Counted from the first letter of the stretch, positions 1 through 8,354 are shown. The stretch is DNA of 64,000 nucleotides from Streptomyces sp. KL109B (GCF_030766935.1 NZ_JASERL010000001.1:372001-436000); one strand, 5' to 3'. The notes: a model not told the origin generated them from the letters alone. Numbers and translations are program-made.

Positions 1-57
1 CCGGGTCCGGCGCCCGAGGCCCTGCGCACGCCGCACCGGGGGCCGCCTTGCCCACCC

Positions 58-74
58 TGCCGCCCTTGGCGGCA
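58..74. terminator. small stem-loop near the left edge
   Basis: A perfect 7-bp inverted repeat (TGCCGCC / GGCGGCA) with a 3-nt loop lies in the 254-bp stretch before the first gene. It may end a gene beyond the left edge, but no T-run follows it, so the role is uncertain. Positions 1-254 otherwise hold only one copy of the dispersed repeat and no convincing coding region. Confidence 0.35.
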
Positions 75-124
75 GATTGCCCAAGGCGGGTGGGGGCGAC
101 TGCCGGGGGTGGGACCCGGTCTTT

Positions 125-174
125 CCAGCCCCGCCGGCGTTTGAGGCGCGGGGTCCGGGGCGGAGCCCCGGGGG
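125..174 (+). repeat. dispersed intergenic repeat, copy 1
   Basis: First of about 13 related copies in the window. The core reads GCCGGCGTTTGAGGCGCGGG, followed by GTCCGGGGCGGAGCCCCG, whose GGGGC-GGA-GCCCC part can form a short hairpin. It sits just upstream of the azoreductase gene. Confidence 0.8.
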
Positions 175-254
175 TTGGTCACCTTTGGGGCGGGGGGTTC
201 GTCGGAGTGCGGAATGGGTGGAACACCTCTGGCAGAGGAAGGCGGGTGGCGGGC

Positions 255-947
255 ATGGGCACGCTGCTGCATCTGGACGCGGGCGCGAACGACTCCGGGG
301 AGTCGGTGACGCGGGAACTGAGCGCGCTCTTCGCGCGGGAGTGGCGCAAGGCGTCCCTCGAAGGGGAGCAGGGATACGGATACGGACACGGATACGTGTA
401 TCGGGACCTTGTCGCCGAACCCGTGCCGTTGATCGATGGGGCGTACTGCGCGTTCGGGCGGCGCGTGGAGCGCGGCGGCGGGCTGCCGGAGGGTGGCGTC
501 GCCGCGCTCGTCGCCGACGAGGAGGAGGCGCGGGTGTGGGAGGTGACCAGGCCGTACGTCGACGAACTGCTGGCCGCCGACACCGTGGTCATCGGCGCCC
601 CGCTCTACAACTACTCCGTCTCCGCACACCTGAAGGCGTGGATGGACCGGGTGGCATTCCCCGGCGCCTTCGAGGCCCCGGGCACCGGAGCACGGCTGCT
701 GCGCGGCACCCGGGTCGTCGTGGCCGGGGCGCGCGGCGGCGACCCGGCGGACGGCAGGGACTTCCAGACCCCGGCGCTGCGCGCCTGGTTCGGCCGCCTC
801 GGGGTGGCGCCGGACGACCTGCACTTCGTACAGGCCGGCATGACCCTGGCCGGGCTCGTGCCGCACCTCGCCGACTGGCGCCCGCGCGCCGCCCACTCCT
901 ACGCGACCGCTCGCGAACAGGTCGCCGCGCTGGGCTGCGTAGGGTGA
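255..947 (+). CDS. FMN-dependent NADH azoreductase family protein
   Basis: A 230-residue flavodoxin-fold protein of the AzoR/NAD(P)H quinone oxidoreductase family, which performs two-electron reduction of azo compounds or quinones with FMN and NADH. The N-terminal strand MGTLLHLDAG, the family motif APLYNYSVSAHLKAWMDRV (residues 115-133) and the glycine-rich ARGGD segment near 159 are visible. The ATG at 255 is preferred because the family similarity begins there, although the frame is open upstream. An insertion of GY/GH repeats (residues 40-47) comes from short tandem DNA repeats and is not a family feature. A TetR gene follows after 34 bp and probably shares the transcript. The physiological substrate is unknown. 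Confidence 0.82.
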   Translation: MGTLLHLDAGANDSGESVTRELSALFAREWRKASLEGEQGYGYGHGYVYRDLVAEPVPLIDGAYCAFGRRVERGGGLPEGGVAALVADEEEARVWEVTRPYVDELLAADTVVIGAPLYNYSVSAHLKAWMDRVAFPGAFEAPGTGARLLRGTRVVVAGARGGDPADGRDFQTPALRAWFGRLGVAPDDLHFVQAGMTLAGLVPHLADWRPRAAHSYATAREQVAALGCVG

Positions 948-981
948 ACCGTGCAGAACGTGCGGAGGAAAGGCGGCTGGG

Positions 982-1638
982 GTGGGCGGCGACGAGCGGT
1001 CCGGGGCGGTGCGGCAGAAGAGGATGCCGCGGGCCGAGCGGGAGCGGCAGATGCTGGACGCCGCGGTGCGGGTGTTCGGGAAACGGGGCTATCGCGCCGC
1101 GTCGATGGACGAGATCGCCGAGCTGGCGGGCGTGTCCAAGCCGCTGGTGTATCTCTACCTGAACTCGAAGGAAGACCTGTTCAGCGCCTGCATCCGGCGG
1201 GAGGCGGCGGCGCTTGTCGACGCCGTCCGGGCGGGCGTGCGCACCGATGTGACCGCCGACCGGCAGCTCTGGGAGGGCCTCACCGCCTTCTTCGCGCACA
1301 CCGCCGAGCGGCCCGACGGCTGGGCGGTGCTGCACAGCCAGGCGCGCTCGGGCGGTGACCCGTTCGTGGCGGAGGTCGTCGCGATGCGCGAGGAGATCGT
1401 GGCGTTCGTCACGGGGCTCATCGCGGAGGCGGCCCGGGAGGCGCACGACAATCCGGAGCTGGCCGAGCGGGAGGTCGCGGGCCTCGCCCAGGCGCTGGTC
1501 GGCGCGGCGGAGGCGCTGGCCGGCTGGGCGAACGGTGACGCGTCCGTGTCCGCGAAGGAGGCCGCCACGACGATGATGAACTTCGCGTGGTCGGGCCTCG
1601 GCAACCTGATGGACGGCGAACGCTGGTCAGCCCGCTAG
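982..1638 (+). CDS. TetR/AcrR family transcriptional regulator
   Basis: A 218-residue one-domain regulator. The N-terminal helix-turn-helix (about residues 20-65) has typical features: MLDAAVRVFGKRGYRAASMD, then IAELAGVSKPLVYLYLNSKE. The rest is an alpha-helical ligand-binding domain without recognisable specificity. The GTG start has GGAGG about 15 nt upstream. Its end overlaps the convergent MaoC gene by 12 bp. It may regulate the upstream azoreductase or the neighbouring acyl-CoA cassette. The palindromic site at 4080-4106 is a candidate target, by inference only. Confidence 0.85.
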   Translation: MGGDERSGAVRQKRMPRAERERQMLDAAVRVFGKRGYRAASMDEIAELAGVSKPLVYLYLNSKEDLFSACIRREAAALVDAVRAGVRTDVTADRQLWEGLTAFFAHTAERPDGWAVLHSQARSGGDPFVAEVVAMREEIVAFVTGLIAEAAREAHDNPELAEREVAGLAQALVGAAEALAGWANGDASVSAKEAATTMMNFAWSGLGNLMDGERWSAR

Positions 1639-2496
1639 CGGATGCACCTCCGCCGTGAGGTGGGTGCGGGAGCCGTCCGCCGAACGCAGCTCGAAGGCCG
1701 GGCCCCGGGCCGCGTACACGACCTCGCTCGGCAGCGGCACCGGCGCCTTGAAGCGGGCCTGTACGTGGACGGGCCCGTGCGCCTTGTGCTCCGCGAGGCA
1801 GCGGGCCACCGTCCACATGCCGTGGGCGATGGCGCGCGGGAAGCCGAAGAGGCGGGCCGTGAGCGGGTGCAGGTGGATGGGGTTGCGGTCGCCGGACGCG
1901 GCGGCGTAACGGCGTCCGAGGTCGTCGCCGAGCCGCCAGCGGGCGAGCTCGGGGAGCGGTTCGGCGGGGTCCTGGCCGGCGGCCGGTGCCCCGGACGCCG
2001 ACGCGTTCGTCCGGTGCCGGGCCAGGTAGGTACTGGTCGACTGCCACACCGGCGCGTCGCCACCCGCGTACAACTCGGTGACGACGACGGCCTCGGTGCC
2101 GCGGCGGTGCGGCTGCAACTCCTTGACGTGGACGTCCAGTTCGTACATCTCCGTGGGCGACAGGTCCCGCTGCTGCGTGATCGCGATCGACGTGTGCACG
2201 AGCCCGAGCAGCGGCAGCGGGAACGCGCGCTCCGACATCAGCCGCATCGCGAGCGGAAAGCCCAGCACGTGCGGGTACGTGACCGGCAGCTCCGGCCGCC
2301 CGGTCGCGAACCCACAGGCGCGCTCGTACGCCGTGAGATGGTCCTGCGTAATCCGCAGCCCCGGCACGGCGAGCCGCACATCGCCCGGCACGGCGTCCGG
2401 GCGCGGCCGCTTGAGCGGTGAGAGCGCGGCGCCGCGCAGCATGAGGGGGAGCAGGGAGGGCGCGGCGTCGAGGGTGATGGTGCGGGTGCGGGTCAT
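1627..2496 (-). CDS. MaoC-like (R)-specific enoyl-CoA/ACP hydratase
   Basis: A 289-residue protein of the MaoC dehydratase family with an N-terminal half similar to a second hot-dog fold. The hydratase signature is in the C-terminal half: GRRYAAASGDRNPIHLHPL with the catalytic Asp/His pair, then AIAHGMW. It would hydrate trans-2-enoyl thioesters in fatty acid or polyketide metabolism. The ATG at 2496 follows GAGGA. It is transcribed with the FabG4-type reductase upstream, although two dispersed repeats fill the 236-bp gap. Length and gene order match the mycobacterial HtdX-FabG4-FadA2 arrangement as I remember it (Rv0241c-Rv0243). Confidence 0.85.
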   Translation of the reverse strand: MTRTRTITLDAAPSLLPLMLRGAALSPLKRPRPDAVPGDVRLAVPGLRITQDHLTAYERACGFATGRPELPVTYPHVLGFPLAMRLMSERAFPLPLLGLVHTSIAITQQRDLSPTEMYELDVHVKELQPHRRGTEAVVVTELYAGGDAPVWQSTSTYLARHRTNASASGAPAAGQDPAEPLPELARWRLGDDLGRRYAAASGDRNPIHLHPLTARLFGFPRAIAHGMWTVARCLAEHKAHGPVHVQARFKAPVPLPSEVVYAARGPAFELRSADGSRTHLTAEVHPLAG

Positions 2497-2551
2497 GAGG
2501 GGTCCTCGGGGGAGGGGGCGTGCGGTGTGCGTTTTCCTTGCGGATGGCCAC

Positions 2552-2601
2552 AATCAAGCCTCGCCGGCGATTGAGGCGCGGGGTCCGGGGCGGAGCCCCG
2601 A
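2552..2601 (+). repeat. dispersed intergenic repeat, copy 2
   Basis: Starts AATCAAGCCTCGCCGGCGAT and ends in the GGGGCGGAGCCCC hairpin. It lies between the MaoC and FabG4-type genes, 31 bp from copy 3 in the same orientation. Confidence 0.85.
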
Positions 2602-2631
2602 TCTTTTGGAGTCTCGGCGGCGGGTGCGCAA

Positions 2632-2684
2632 AATCAAGCCTCGCCGGCGATTGAGGCGCGGGGTCCGGGGCGGAGCCCCGAGGC
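2632..2684 (+). repeat. dispersed intergenic repeat, copy 3
   Basis: Nearly identical to copy 2. It is preceded by CGGCGGGTGCGCAA, the same lead-in that is tandemly amplified at 5571-5777, so the full unit seems to include this extra segment. Confidence 0.85.
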
Positions 2685-2732
2685 CGTAACGGCGGTCCGG
2701 CGAAACGGTGGGGCCCGGTCACCCCGGAGGGG

Positions 2733-4058
2733 TTACGCCCCGAGGAGCGACTGGCCGCACACCCGGACCACCTGACCGTTCACCGCCCCCGACCCCGGGG
2801 ACGCGAACCAGGACGTCGTCTCCGCCACGTCCACCGGAAGCCCGCCCTGCCCAAGGGAGTTCATGCGCCGCCCGGCCTCCCGGATGAACAGCGGTACGGC
2901 CGCCGTCATCTTGGTCTCGATGAAGCCCGGCGCCACCGCGTTCACCGTCACCCCGTGCTCCGCCGCGGCCCGCGGCGCGAGCGAGCGCACGAGCCCGACG
3001 ATCCCCGCCTTGCTCGCCGCGTAGTTGGTCTGCCCGGTGTTCCCCGCGATCCCCGCGATGGAGGCCGTCGCGACGATCGCCCCGCCGCGCCGCACGGCTC
3101 CCGCCGCGAGCAGCGCGTCCGTGGTCCGCAGCACGCTCGCGAGGTTGACGTCGAGCACCGAACTCCAGCGTTCGGCGGGCATGTTGGCGAGGCGCCGGTC
3201 CCGCGTGATGCCCGCGTTGTGGACGAGGACGTCGAGCCCGGAGTCGGCGGTGAAGTCGGCGATCCGCGCACCCGCGTCGTCCGCCGTGATGTCGAGCGGC
3301 AGCGCCCGCCCGCCGAGCCGCCCGGCGACCCTCGCCAGGTCGGCCTCGGCGGACGGTACGTCGAGCAGGACGACCTCGGCCCCGTCCCGTACGAGGGTCT
3401 CGGCGACGGCCTCGCCGATGCCGCGGGCCGCGCCGGTGACGAGGGCGGTGCGCCCGGCGAGCGGCCGGTCCCAGTCGGCGGGTGCGCCCAACTCGCCCTC
3501 CGTACCGCCTACTTGGATCACCTGCCCGCTCACGTACGCCGACTTGGGCGAGAGCAGGAAGCGCAGCGTCGACTCGGCGGCGGCCACCGGGCCCGCGACG
3601 CGCACCAGGTTCACGGTGCGGCCGCGCCCGATCTCCTTGCCGAGGGAGCGCACGAACCCTTCGAGGCCCTGCTGGACCGCGGCCTGGTGGTGGTCATCGG
3701 GCGAGGGCGGGGCGCCCAGCACCACCACGCGCCCGCCCGTCGCAAGCGACCGGACGACCGGGTGCAGCGCCGCGTGCACCTCGGCGAGGGAGTCGAGGCC
3801 GGTGACGGCGGTGGCGTCGACGACGGCGGCGACGGGCCGCTCGGCGCTGGACGTGACGTCGAGGCCGGTGCCGGCCAGCAGCTTCGCGAGCTCCTCGCGG
3901 TGCGCGGGCTCGCCCGCCGTCAGGTGCAGCAACTGCCCGTGCAGGTGCGGGTGTTCGGGGCTGTGGCGGAGCAGGGGCGCGGGCTGCGGCAGGCCGAGGC
4001 GGCGCGTCAGGAAGCGGCCGGGGGCCGTGCCCGTGAAGTTCAGATAGCGGTCGGCCAT
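2733..4058 (-). CDS. fabG: high-molecular-weight 3-oxoacyl-thioester reductase (FabG4 type)
   Basis: A 441-residue two-domain SDR reductase. The first ~190 residues form a Rossmann-like domain without a clear nucleotide motif. The C-terminal catalytic SDR domain has the glycine motif TGAARGIG, NAG, a serine in TASIAG and the YAASK catalytic pair. Ordinary FabG is about 250 residues; the doubled length matches actinobacterial FabG4, an NADH-linked beta-ketoacyl-CoA reductase. It should interconvert 3-oxoacyl- and 3-hydroxyacyl-CoA. A thiolase starts 88 bp away in the opposite direction and the MaoC hydratase lies downstream, so three beta-oxidation-type activities are clustered without an acyl-CoA dehydrogenase. 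Confidence 0.88.
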   Translation of the reverse strand: MADRYLNFTGTAPGRFLTRRLGLPQPAPLLRHSPEHPHLHGQLLHLTAGEPAHREELAKLLAGTGLDVTSSAERPVAAVVDATAVTGLDSLAEVHAALHPVVRSLATGGRVVVLGAPPSPDDHHQAAVQQGLEGFVRSLGKEIGRGRTVNLVRVAGPVAAAESTLRFLLSPKSAYVSGQVIQVGGTEGELGAPADWDRPLAGRTALVTGAARGIGEAVAETLVRDGAEVVLLDVPSAEADLARVAGRLGGRALPLDITADDAGARIADFTADSGLDVLVHNAGITRDRRLANMPAERWSSVLDVNLASVLRTTDALLAAGAVRRGGAIVATASIAGIAGNTGQTNYAASKAGIVGLVRSLAPRAAAEHGVTVNAVAPGFIETKMTAAVPLFIREAGRRMNSLGQGGLPVDVAETTSWFASPGSGAVNGQVVRVCGQSLLGA

Positions 4059-4079
4059 TGTCCAGCTCCCAGCTCGGTC

Positions 4080-4106
4080 GTAAATTTACTACGGAGTAAG
4101 GTTACT
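4080..4106. promoter_or_regulatory. overlapping inverted repeats in the fabG/thiolase divergent promoter region
   Basis: Three interleaved palindromes occupy 27 bp between the divergent genes: GTAAATTTAC (4080-4089), TTACT-ACGG-AGTAA (4086-4099) and AGTAA-GG-TTACT (4095-4106). The AT-rich sequence stands out in this high-GC DNA. The layout suggests an operator controlling both genes, perhaps for the TetR protein encoded at 982-1638. Confidence 0.6.
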
Positions 4107-4146
4107 CAATGGTCAGGACTTGTCGAGAGCTCAGGAGCTGCCGAAG

Positions 4147-5463
4147 ATGGCGCGAACCCCGAAGGGCCCTGCCGCCCCCGTCATAGGAAACGCCCCGAGG
4201 CGCGTCGCCGTCGTCGCGGGCGGCCGCATCCCGTTCGCGCGCTCCGACGGCCCGTACGCGACCGCGTCCAACCAGGACATGCTGACCGCCGCGCTCGACG
4301 GCCTCGTCGGCCGGTACAAGCTCCACGAGCCGGGCGCCGTCGGCGAGTTCGTGGCGGGCGCGGTGCTCAAGCACAGCCGTGACTTCAACCTCGCGCGCGA
4401 GACCGTGCTCGGTTCGATGCTGGACGCGCGCACGCCCGCGTACGACATCCAGCAGGCCTGCGGCACCGGCCTGCAGGCCGTGATCGCCGCCGCCAACAAG
4501 ATCGCGCTCGGGCAGACGGAGAGCGCGATCGCGGGCGGCTCCGACACGGCGAGCGACGCGCCGCTCGGCGTCAACGACGAGCTGCGCAAAATCCTGTTGG
4601 CGGCGCGCCGCGCCAAGTCCGCGGGTGCCCGCCTGAAGGCGCTGGCCCGGATCAGGCCGGGGCACCTGGTCCCCGACATCCCGCGCAACGCGGAGCCGCG
4701 CACCCATCTGTCCATGGGCGAGCACGCCGCGGTCACGGCCCGCGCGTGGGGCATCACCCGCGAGGCCCAGGACGAGCTGGCCGCGACCAGCCACCAGCGC
4801 CTCGCGGCGGCGTACGAACGCGGACTCCTGGACGAACTCGTCGTCCCCTACCGGGGACTTGAGCGCGACCAGAACCTGCGCCCCGGCTCGACGGTCGAGA
4901 AACTCGGCACGCTGAAGCCGGTGTTCGGGGTGGACGGCCCCAACCCGACGATGACGGCGGGCAATTCGACGCCGCTGACGGACGGGGCGGCGGTGGTGCT
5001 GCTCGCGAGCGAGGAGTGGGCGAAGGCGCGCGGGTTGGAGCCGTTGGCGTATCTGACCGCGTACGAGACGGCGGCGGTGGACTTCGTCGACGGTGACGTC
5101 AAGGGTGGGGACGGTGGGGACGGGTTGCTGATGGCGCCCGCGTATGCCGTACCGCGGATGTTGGAGCGGGCCGGGCTCGGGGTCGAGGACTTCGACCTGG
5201 TCGAGGTGCATGAGGCGTTCGCCTCGCAGGTGCTCGCGACGCTCGCCGCGTGGGAGAAGGCGGGGCTCGCGCCGGTCGACCGGGGGCGGTTGAACGTGGC
5301 GGGGTCGTCCCTCGCGACCGGGCATCCGTTCGCGGCGACGGGGGCGCGCATCGTCGCGACGCTGGCCAAGTTGCTCGCCGAACGGGGTGGTTCGGGCCGC
5401 GGCCTGATCTCCATCTGCGCGGCAGGCGGCCAGGGCGTCACCGCCATCCTGGAGCGCGCCTGA
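4147..5463 (+). CDS. acetyl-CoA C-acyltransferase (thiolase, FadA2/FadI type)
   Basis: A 438-residue thiolase. The acylated cysteine is Cys105 in QQACGTGLQAV. Later motifs include NSTPLTDGAA, VEVHEAFA, GHPFAATG and the C-terminal active-site cysteine in ICAAGGQG. It would cleave 3-ketoacyl-CoA with CoA, or condense acetyl-CoA. The ATG at 4147 follows CAGGAGCT and is preferred to a TTG 27 bp upstream. Divergent transcription from the FabG4-type gene and the presence of a MaoC hydratase make a fatty acyl degradation or remodelling unit likely. No electron-transfer partner is encoded nearby. Confidence 0.88.
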   Translation: MARTPKGPAAPVIGNAPRRVAVVAGGRIPFARSDGPYATASNQDMLTAALDGLVGRYKLHEPGAVGEFVAGAVLKHSRDFNLARETVLGSMLDARTPAYDIQQACGTGLQAVIAAANKIALGQTESAIAGGSDTASDAPLGVNDELRKILLAARRAKSAGARLKALARIRPGHLVPDIPRNAEPRTHLSMGEHAAVTARAWGITREAQDELAATSHQRLAAAYERGLLDELVVPYRGLERDQNLRPGSTVEKLGTLKPVFGVDGPNPTMTAGNSTPLTDGAAVVLLASEEWAKARGLEPLAYLTAYETAAVDFVDGDVKGGDGGDGLLMAPAYAVPRMLERAGLGVEDFDLVEVHEAFASQVLATLAAWEKAGLAPVDRGRLNVAGSSLATGHPFAATGARIVATLAKLLAERGGSGRGLISICAAGGQGVTAILERA

Positions 5464-5475
5464 ACCGTGGTTACG

Positions 5476-5528
5476 GCCTCGGGGCTCCGCCCCGGACCCC
5501 GCTGCTCAATCGCCGCAGGGGCTTGAAT
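5476..5528 (-). repeat. dispersed intergenic repeat, copy 4
   Basis: Inverse-orientation copy directly after the thiolase stop, beginning GCCTCGGGGCTCCGCCCCGG and ending GGGGCTTGAAT. Its hairpin could act in transcript termination for the thiolase gene. Confidence 0.8.
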
Positions 5529-5570
5529 GCGGTCACCCGCCACCGAGAGCTTGAACAGCGACCCGGCGCG

Positions 5571-5777
5571 CAAGACAGGCTCTGCCGGCGGCGGGTGCGT
5601 AAATCAGGCCTCGCCGGGGGCGGGTGCGCAAATCGAGCCCCTCCGGGGGGGCGGGTGCGTAAATCAAGTCTCGCCGGGGGCGGGTGCGCAAATCCAGCTC
5701 CTCCGGGGGCGGGTGCGCAAATCCAGCCCCTCCGGCGGCGGGTACGCAAATCCAGCTCCTCCGGCGGCGGGTGCGCA
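5571..5777 (+). repeat. tandem array of seven 29-30 bp units
   Basis: Seven contiguous degenerate units run 5571-5600, 5601-5630, 5631-5660, 5661-5690, 5691-5719, 5720-5748 and 5749-5777. Each reads roughly AATCNAGCCCCTCCGGC then GGCGGGTGCGCA. The units abut directly, with no unique spacers. The array runs straight into a full dispersed-repeat copy at 5781, and each unit matches that repeat's left edge plus its lead-in. It fills most of the 380-bp gap between the thiolase and XRE genes. Confidence 0.88.
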
Positions 5778-5780
5778 AAA

Positions 5781-5830
5781 GCAAGCCTCGCCGGCGATTG
5801 AGGCGCGGGGTCCGGGGCGGAGCCCCGAGG
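5781..5830 (+). repeat. dispersed intergenic repeat, copy 5
   Basis: Full-length copy (GCAAGCCTCGCCGGCGATTG through AGCCCCGAGG) directly at the end of the tandem array, next to the 3' end of the XRE regulator gene. Confidence 0.85.
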
Positions 5831-5843
5831 CGTCGACCACGGT

Positions 5844-6683
5844 TCAGGACGCGGCGGGGTCCAGGTTCAGGACCGCTTGTTCGTCGGGCGAACCGGCGGG
5901 GGCCTGGTACACGACCATGCGCTGCCCACCCGTCCGCGCCAACTGCATCACCTCGAACGTGAGCGTCATCCCGCCCACCTTCGGATGGTCGAACGACTTC
6001 GTGCCACCGCTGCGCTCATGAACCTCGTACCGGTCCCAGATCCGCGCGAAGTCGGGCGACTTCAGCAGGAGTTCGCCGACCAGCGCCGCCATCCGCGGAT
6101 CGTCCGCGTCCGTCCCGCCGATCGCCCGCAGGTGGGCGACCGACGCGGACACGGTCTCCTCCCACGGCACGTACAGCTCCCGGCCGATCGGATGCAGGAA
6201 GAGGTAGCGGGTGATGTTGCGCTGCTCGGCCGGCAGGTCCCACAGGCCGGGCAGCAGCCGCCGCCCCGCCGGGTTCGCCGCGAGCACGTAGTTGAACCGG
6301 CTGACCACGTACGCGGGCAGCGGTCGCAGCGCCTCCAGCATCCGCAGCACCGAGTCCCGCACCGTGTCGTCGGTGGTGGGCCGTGGCTCGGTGTGCCGGC
6401 CGGAGGCCATCTCGGCGAGGTCGTGCAGCCGCTCGTGGGCGTCGCCGCGCAGCCGCAGCGCGTGCGCGATGGCATCGATCACGGCGGGGGAGGGGTTGGT
6501 CTCGCGGCCCCGCTCCAGGCGGGTGTAGTAGTCGACGCTGACCCCGGCGAGGGTCGCCAGCTCCTCGCGGCGCAGACCCGGCGTGCGCCGCAGGCCCGTG
6601 CCCGCGGGCAGGCCCGCGTCGGCCGGTGTCACTTGCCCCCTGCGGGCGCGCAGATAGCGGCCCAGTTCCGTGGTCTCAGCCAT
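5844..6683 (-). CDS. XRE-family regulator with MmyB-like ligand-binding domain
   Basis: A 279-residue regulator. The N-terminal helix-turn-helix spans about residues 37-80, with GLRREELATLAGVSVDYYTR followed by LERGRETNPSP. The C-terminal ~190 residues resemble the MmyB-like PAS/ligand-binding domain common in actinobacterial XRE proteins (LRPLPAYVVSRFNYVLAANP). An alternative ATG lies 15 bp upstream. It is divergent from an MFS exporter gene 255 bp away and most likely represses it and itself. The effector is unknown; some MmyB-like domains bind small hydrophobic ligands. Confidence 0.85.
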   Translation of the reverse strand: MAETTELGRYLRARRGQVTPADAGLPAGTGLRRTPGLRREELATLAGVSVDYYTRLERGRETNPSPAVIDAIAHALRLRGDAHERLHDLAEMASGRHTEPRPTTDDTVRDSVLRMLEALRPLPAYVVSRFNYVLAANPAGRRLLPGLWDLPAEQRNITRYLFLHPIGRELYVPWEETVSASVAHLRAIGGTDADDPRMAALVGELLLKSPDFARIWDRYEVHERSGGTKSFDHPKVGGMTLTFEVMQLARTGGQRMVVYQAPAGSPDEQAVLNLDPAAS

Positions 6684-6938
6684 ACGTGCATTGTCCACGT
6701 TCGTCGAGTGCGGTGGGGGGCCGTGTCAGGACCAGGAACGCGGCGCCCCGGTGGCGAGCGGCCTGCCACCTTTCGCGGCGCGGCCACAGAGTGGTTCTCG
6801 CTGCGGGTGGCCGGCAGGTGAGCAAGGGCCCTTCTCGTACGGAGCAGGGACCCGGGCCCAGGGAGTGCGTGTCACAGGGCCGCGGCCCCGCCCCTGCCGC
6901 CCGCCCGCACCTCGAACACCGCGCCCCAGGAGGACAGC

Positions 6939-8351
6939 GTGCCCACCACCACCGCCAGCAGAGCCCGTACGCAACCCGTAACACGACCCGTACTCGAAGC
7001 ACCGGTACAGACACCCGGCCGCCCCGCCGGCACCGCCGCCCTCCTCGCCGCGCTGCTCGGCTTCGCCGTGATCACCATCGACGTGTCGGCCGTGAACATC
7101 GCGCTGCCCGGCATCCGCGCCGACCTGCACAGCGGCATGACCGGACTGCAGTGGGTGGCGGACGCGTACACGCTGATGTTCGCCGGTCTGATGCTGTCGG
7201 CCGGAGCGCTCTCCGACCGCACCGGCGCCCGCCGCGCCTACGTACTCGGCACCGCCCTGTTCACCCTCGCCTCCCTTGCCTGCGCCCTCGCCCCCGGCCT
7301 CGGCGCGCTGATCGCGGCCCGCGTCGTCCAGGGCGGGGCGGCGGCGGTGCTCATGCCCGCCTCGCTGGCGCTGATCCGGGAGGCGTACGACGACGCGCGG
7401 CGGCGGGCGCGGGCGATCGCCCTGTGGACGGTCGGCGGCTCGGTGGCGATGGCGGCGGGCCCGGTGCTCGGCGGCGTACTGACCGAACACGTCGGCTGGC
7501 GCGCGGTGTTCTTCCTCAACCTGCCCGTCGGCGCGGCCATCCTCGCCCTGCTCACCAAGGTCGCCCCGTCCCCGCGCCGCCCCGCGCCCCTCGACGTTCC
7601 CGGCCAGATCACCGCGGTCCTCACGCTCGCGGGCCTCACCTTCGCCGTCATCGAGGGCGGCGCCGCGGGCCTGGCGGCACTGGCCGTGTCGGTGGTCTCC
7701 GCGATCACCTTCTACGTCACGGAGAAGCGCCACCGCGCCCCCATGGTCCCGCTGAGCATGCTGCGCGACCGCACGGTCTCGGTGTCCCTCGCGGTCGGCT
7801 TCGCCATCAACGTCGGCTTCTACGGTGTGGTGTTCCTGCTCGGCCTCTACCTCCAGCAGCTGCGCGGCATGTCGGCGACCTCGGCGGGCCTGGTCTTCGT
7901 ACCGCTGGCCGTACTGATCACCGGCATGAACCTGATCTCGCCCCGCACGGCCGAACGCTTCGGCCGCCGCGCGGTCGTCGTCACCGGCCAACTCGTCCTG
8001 GCCCTCGCGATGTTCGCGCTGCTGCCGCTGACCGCGCACACGCCGACCTGGCTGCTCCTGCTCCTCCTCGTCCCGACCGGCCTCGGCGGCGCGTTCGCGA
8101 TCCCCGCGGTCACGGCGATGCTGATGGACGCCGTCCCCGGCCCGCGCGTCGGCACCGCCTCCGGCCTCCTCAACGCCCTGCGCCAGACCGGCGGCGCGCT
8201 CGCGGTCGCCGTCTTCGGCACCCTCCTCGCAGCCGGCGGCGAGGGCACGTTCTCCCTGCCCGGAATGCGCTGGAGCCTGCTGGCGGCCGGCACCCTGCTG
8301 ACGGCAACGGCCCTCCTGAGCGCGACCCTGCTGCACCGACCTTCCGGGTGA
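6939..8351 (+). CDS. MFS efflux transporter, DHA2 (EmrB/QacA-like) family
   Basis: A 470-residue integral membrane protein with 12-14 predicted helices, beginning after a ~35-residue cytoplasmic leader. Family features include DVSAVNIALPGIRADL in helix 1, WVADAYTLMFAGLMLSAGAL with the adjacent loop SDRTGARRAY (motif A) and GGVLTEHVGWRAVFFLNLPV (motif C region). It should export drugs or metabolites by proton antiport. The GTG start has a strong AGGAGG 8 nt upstream. The divergent XRE gene is the likely regulator. A variant dispersed repeat directly follows the stop. The substrate cannot be deduced. Confidence 0.87.
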   Translation: MPTTTASRARTQPVTRPVLEAPVQTPGRPAGTAALLAALLGFAVITIDVSAVNIALPGIRADLHSGMTGLQWVADAYTLMFAGLMLSAGALSDRTGARRAYVLGTALFTLASLACALAPGLGALIAARVVQGGAAAVLMPASLALIREAYDDARRRARAIALWTVGGSVAMAAGPVLGGVLTEHVGWRAVFFLNLPVGAAILALLTKVAPSPRRPAPLDVPGQITAVLTLAGLTFAVIEGGAAGLAALAVSVVSAITFYVTEKRHRAPMVPLSMLRDRTVSVSLAVGFAINVGFYGVVFLLGLYLQQLRGMSATSAGLVFVPLAVLITGMNLISPRTAERFGRRAVVVTGQLVLALAMFALLPLTAHTPTWLLLLLLVPTGLGGAFAIPAVTAMLMDAVPGPRVGTASGLLNALRQTGGALAVAVFGTLLAAGGEGTFSLPGMRWSLLAAGTLLTATALLSATLLHRPSG

Positions 8352-8354
8352 CCC

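Noticed and set aside
371..394. Possible frameshift or error in the azoreductase at the GYGYGHGY repeat
   Set aside because: The frame is continuous and family motifs continue after the repeat, so it is an in-frame insertion.
5571..5777. Regular ~30-bp repeats looked like a CRISPR array
   Set aside because: The units are directly contiguous with no unique spacers, and no cas genes are nearby.
5476..5830. Open frames translating the repeat array as Gly/Arg-rich proteins
   Set aside because: They exist in several frames and both strands because unit lengths are near multiples of three. No start signal or conservation supports them.
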